A stretch of 17,138 nucleotides of DNA from Deltaproteobacteria bacterium (GTDB taxonomy: Bacteria > Desulfobacterota > Desulfobacteria > Desulfobacterales > JAFDDL01): contig JAFDDL010000119.1 of NCBI GenBank assembly GCA_019310865.1, positions 1 through 17,138 on the forward strand. The letters run 5' to 3'. Made by a program: the position numbers and the translations under genes. Under the pieces are notes generated by a model that was given only the letters and a program-made list of their open reading frames with translations, did no database searches and was not told the DNA's origin. Positions 14,106 through 17,138 of the stretch are shown one piece after another; positions within the stretch are counted from its first letter, which is position 1; each line of letters begins with the position of its first letter.

Positions 14106-16946
14106 ATGGTCAATGATGCTGATTTGAAGCGCAAGGCAGAGGCCTTGCTCAAGATTGTACGAGAACTAAATAGCGAGGTTCATCGACAAGCCCCCATTGC
14201 CCAGGTGGTGAGCCTGGACAGCACCCTGGATCACGATCTGGGGCTGGACAGCCTGGCGCGAATGGAGCTAATCAGACGTATTGAAAAGCATTATGACGTC
14301 CTGCTGCCGGAACGTGTGTTCGCTGAGTTGGAAACTGCCCGGGATTTGTTGCGCGCCGTTCTGAGGGAAAATACCCCCAAGGAGAGCCATGCACTCCCGG
14401 ATATCTCCCAGATGAAATTGGGTGATGTTGAAACCATCCCCCAGTCTGCTCAAACGCTGATCGATGTCCTATACTGGCATACTTCCGTCCACCCTGAACG
14501 GCCACACATTCAATTTTATGGCGATAAAGATACCGGAGACATCCTCACCTATCGCCAAATCCTGCAGGGTGCTGAGCGGGTAGCCAAAGGGTTGCAGCAT
14601 CGTGGGCTGAAACCGGGGGAAACAGTCGCCATCATGCTGCCGCCCGGGCAGGATTATTTTTTTAGTTTCTTCGGTATTCTGCTGGCTGGTGGGATACCCG
14701 TACCCATTTATCCACCGGTGCGACCTGCCCAGTTTGAAGATCACATTCGGCGCCACCGGCGTATTCTTGCCAACTGTCTTGCTGTGGCGCTGGTCACGGT
14801 GTCTGAGGCCAAACTTGTTGCGCACCTGCTCAAGTCACAGGTTCAGACGCTTCGCCACATTATAACGGTAAAAGATCTTGCTTCGTCACCCGGCGCTTTG
14901 GAAAGACCGGTGATCGGACCCCGGGATATCGCTTTTTTGCAATATACTTCCGGAAGTACCGGCAATCCCAAGGGCGTCGTGTTGACGCATGCCAACCTGT
15001 TGACCAACATTCGGGCCATGGGGGCGCGGATGCGCATAAACGCTGACGATGTGTTTGTAAGCTGGTTGCCCCTTTACCACGATATGGGCTTGATCGGTGC
15101 ATGGTTGGGCAGCATGTATCATGCGGCGTTGTTGGTACTGATGTCCCCCCTTGTTTTTCTTGCCCGGCCCCAGCACTGGTTGTGGGCGATCCATCGTTAT
15201 CGCGGCACCGTTTCGGCGTCTCCTAACTTTGGCTATGAACTATGCCTTCGCCGGATAGCTGATCAGGATCTCAAGGGATTGGATCTGAGTTGCTGGCGGG
15301 CCGCTTTCAATGGCGCCGAGCCCATTAGCCCCGAGACGATCCGAAAGTTTTGCAAACGCTTTCGTCCCCATGGTTTTCGCCCCGAAGCCATGATGCCTGT
15401 CTATGGTCTGGCCGAGGGCTGCTTGGGTCTTGCCTTTCCGCCCCTGGGGCGTGGCCCGGTTATCGACCGGATCCAGCGCGGTACCTTCATGCAGGATGGT
15501 CGCGCCATTATTAATTCGGAGATGGGTCGCTCCGCTCTGGAATTCGTGGCCTGCGGTCGGCCATTGGAAGGGCACCCGATCCGGATCGTGGATCCGACGG
15601 GACGTGAACTACCGGATCGACAGGAAGGGCGCCTGCAGTTTCGGGGTCCTTCCGCCACTAGCGGTTATTTTCGAAACTCAGAAGAAACACGTCGTCTGTT
15701 CCGGGGAGACTGGCTCGATTCGGGTGATTTGGCCTACATGGCCGATGGCGATATTTATCTCACCGGCCGCACAAAAGACATTATTATCCGTGCCGGTCGA
15801 AATATCTATCCCCACGAATTGGAAGAGGCTATTGGAAATATCGATGGTATTCGTGCCGGTCGTGTCACTGTGTTCGGCAGTGTCGATTCAATATCGGGTA
15901 CCGAGCGACTCGTGGTGCTGGCCGAGACGCGAACTGAGGATGCGCACCGACGCGAACAGCTGCGTATCGGGATCAATACCTTGGTTTCCGAACGGGTGGG
16001 TGCGCCACCCGATGATGTGGTCTTAGCGCCACCCGGGACTGTTCTTAAAACTTCAAGTGGAAAGGTGCGGCGTTCGGCCAGCCGTGATATCTATGAGCGT
16101 GGCCTTATTGGCAGCCCCCCCAAAGCGGTTTGGTGGCAATTTGTCCGTCTGGCCCTGGCGGGTGGTGTTTTAAAACTTCGACGGGCAAGAAAGGTGGCTA
16201 TGGCAGCGATCTATGGTACCTATGCGCGCACCGCATTCTTGTTCATTGCCCCAACCGTCTGGCTGCTGGTCGTGCTGTCGCCATGGCTTTCCTGGCGTTG
16301 GACGGTGATGCGCCGGGCGGCGCGTATTCTTGCGCGGATTACAGGAATTCCCATTGTCCTTCATGGTCTGGAAAACCTCCTGCCTCAGAACAAGCCGTGT
16401 ATTTACGTATCCAACCATGCCAGCTACCTGGACGGTCTTGTGATAGCCGGCGTCTTGCCCGGAAGGTTCAGTTTCGTGGCGAAATCTGAGCTGGCGAAGT
16501 GGTTTGTTTCTCGCGTGTTTTTAGAGCGCATCCAAGCGGATTTTGTGGAACGTTTTGATGCGGAAAAGGGTGTTGAGGATTTCCGGCGCCTGGCGCAAGC
16601 AGCGCGCGCCTCCCGGACGTTTTTTTTCTTCCCGGAGGGAACCTTCATCAACAGTACCGGTTTATTGCCCTTTCACATGGGGGCGTTTATTGCTGCTGCG
16701 GAAGCCAACGTGCCGGTGGTTCCCATCGCTATCCGGGGGACACGGTCTATTTTACGCGGGGACTCCTGGCTTCCAAATCGTGGGCAAATCTCCGTTCACA
16801 TCGGCAAACCCATTGATGCCGGTACCATAAAAACGCATGGCACCCCGGATACATGGCGTTTGGCGGTGGGCCTTCGAGATGCCGCACGCGAACATATCCT
16901 AATCAACTGCGGAGAACCGGACCGTGTCGATGTCGTATTAGAATAG
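14106..16946 (+). CDS. Trifunctional acyl carrier / fatty-acyl-AMP ligase / PlsC-type acyltransferase fusion
   Basis: This 946-residue protein has three parts. The N-terminal acyl carrier domain (about 5-88) has LGLDSLARMEL, with S49 as the phosphopantetheine site. The adenylate-forming domain (about 115-670) has YTSGSTGNPKG (280-290), WLPLYHDMGLIG, GAEPISPETI, YGLAEG (433-438), SGDLAYM (539-545), TGRTKDIIIRAGRNIYPHE and TSSGK with K653. This pattern is typical of fatty-acyl-AMP ligases, which load acyl groups on carrier proteins rather than CoA. After a hydrophobic stretch (about 708-730) comes a PlsC/LPLAT domain (about 750-905) with NHASYLD (770-776; H771, D776) and PEGT (843-846). The order is reversed relative to E. 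coli Aas and a carrier is added. Inferred role: activate a free fatty acid, hold it on its own carrier and esterify it to a lipid at the membrane. AAGGA at 14089-14093 also suits an in-frame GTG at 14100, so the start is uncertain by two codons. Confidence 0.88.
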   Translation: MVNDADLKRKAEALLKIVRELNSEVHRQAPIAQVVSLDSTLDHDLGLDSLARMELIRRIEKHYDVLLPERVFAELETARDLLRAVLRENTPKESHALPDISQMKLGDVETIPQSAQTLIDVLYWHTSVHPERPHIQFYGDKDTGDILTYRQILQGAERVAKGLQHRGLKPGETVAIMLPPGQDYFFSFFGILLAGGIPVPIYPPVRPAQFEDHIRRHRRILANCLAVALVTVSEAKLVAHLLKSQVQTLRHIITVKDLASSPGALERPVIGPRDIAFLQYTSGSTGNPKGVVLTHANLLTNIRAMGARMRINADDVFVSWLPLYHDMGLIGAWLGSMYHAALLVLMSPLVFLARPQHWLWAIHRYRGTVSASPNFGYELCLRRIADQDLKGLDLSCWRAAFNGAEPISPETIRKFCKRFRPHGFRPEAMMPVYGLAEGCLGLAFPPLGRGPVIDRIQRGTFMQDGRAIINSEMGRSALEFVACGRPLEGHPIRIVDPTGRELPDRQEGRLQFRGPSATSGYFRNSEETRRLFRGDWLDSGDLAYMADGDIYLTGRTKDIIIRAGRNIYPHELEEAIGNIDGIRAGRVTVFGSVDSISGTERLVVLAETRTEDAHRREQLRIGINTLVSERVGAPPDDVVLAPPGTVLKTSSGKVRRSASRDIYERGLIGSPPKAVWWQFVRLALAGGVLKLRRARKVAMAAIYGTYARTAFLFIAPTVWLLVVLSPWLSWRWTVMRRAARILARITGIPIVLHGLENLLPQNKPCIYVSNHASYLDGLVIAGVLPGRFSFVAKSELAKWFVSRVFLERIQADFVERFDAEKGVEDFRRLAQAARASRTFFFFPEGTFINSTGLLPFHMGAFIAAAEANVPVVPIAIRGTRSILRGDSWLPNRGQISVHIGKPIDAGTIKTHGTPDTWRLAVGLRDAAREHILINCGEPDRVDVVLE

Positions 16947-16980
16947 ACAATCTTAAAAACGTCATTCACCCTGGGATTCA

Positions 16981-17138
16981 TTACTGATCAGCAAGCTTTT
17001 TTGGCAGTCGTATCGTAAAGGTGCTTCCCTTGCCGTGTGAACTGTCGACTGTGACCCGGCCGCCATGGGTCTGGGCGATATGCTTTACGATGGCAAGCCC
17101 AAGACCGGTGCCTCCCAGTTTTCGGCTCCGAGCCTTGT
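16981..17138 (-). CDS. Sensor histidine kinase, C-terminal fragment (cut by window edge)
   Basis: Only the last 51 residues are in the window, reading in from the right edge. They contain [16 protein letters not shown], the G2-type ATP-lid glycine box of the HATPase_c domain. [21 protein letters not shown] follows, the usual last strands of a histidine kinase, and then a short tail KKLADQ and TAA. The [18 protein letters not shown] style resembles the PhoR-like group. The sensor, membrane and phospho-acceptor parts lie outside, so the signal is unknown. It converges on the acyltransferase fusion gene with 34 bases between stops and no clear terminator. Confidence 0.9.
   Translation of the reverse strand, partial: KARSRKLGGTGLGLAIVKHIAQTHGGRVTVDSSHGKGSTFTIRLPKKLADQ

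Noticed and set aside
15403..16026. A 207-codon open frame in another + frame inside the acyltransferase fusion
   Set aside because: Overlaps the adenylation motifs of the real frame; it shows no domain.
16796..16981. A 61-codon open frame on the minus strand at the end of the fusion gene
   Set aside because: Antisense shadow; the real minus-strand gene is the histidine kinase fragment at 16981-17138 in another frame.

Overview
The window reads as chromosome from a Gram-negative, probably anaerobic deltaproteobacterium (Desulfobacterota, most likely a Desulfobacterales/Desulfosarcina-like lineage). This is inferred from protein style and gene content: SecA with a C-terminal zinc motif, ClpS/ClpA/Aat, a DUF3108 protein, a DUF364 protein, a PEP-CTERM-like tail with a sigma-54-like promoter, and a carrier/ligase/acyltransferase fusion. 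No marker gene fixes the species. There are no rRNA, tRNA, CRISPR or intact mobile elements.

Left part (1-7542, all + strand). After a gene-poor leader with a short tandem repeat come a membrane-anchored M23 peptidase, secA, clpS, clpA and aat. From secA onward the gaps are 58, 3 and 9 bases, so secA-clpS-clpA-aat is probably one transcript. ClpS (N-degron adaptor), ClpA (unfoldase with a ClpP-docking IGF loop) and Aat (adds Leu/Phe to N-termini) form nearly the whole bacterial N-degron pathway in one block. Only clpP is missing.

Middle part (7539-10211, all - strand). A DUF3108 exported protein has its stop codon overlapping that of aat and has its own good sigma-70 promoter. Upstream of it lie an AT-rich DUF4213/DUF364 protein and a membrane-anchored alpha/beta hydrolase whose last codons lie in a short GGGTTC-type repeat.

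Right part (10212-16946, + strand). The divergent spacer holds a promoter, a very strong ribosome binding site and a 12-codon reading frame that looks like the remnant start of a lost gene. It is followed by a conserved hypothetical protein with a CxxC pair, an ABC1/UbiB-type kinase with DWS in place of DFG, and a CYTH triphosphatase-like protein whose start overlaps the kinase end. Next come a small secreted protein with a degenerate PEP-CTERM-like tail, a strong intrinsic terminator, and a 946-residue protein fusing an acyl carrier domain, a fatty-acyl-AMP ligase and a PlsC-type acyltransferase. The right edge cuts a histidine kinase on the - strand, of which only the end of the ATPase domain is present.

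The most interesting items are the self-contained carrier/ligase/acyltransferase fusion, the CxxC protein/ABC1 kinase/CYTH cluster, the atypical sorting-signal protein behind a sigma-54-like promoter, and the orphan expression start at 10227-10325.
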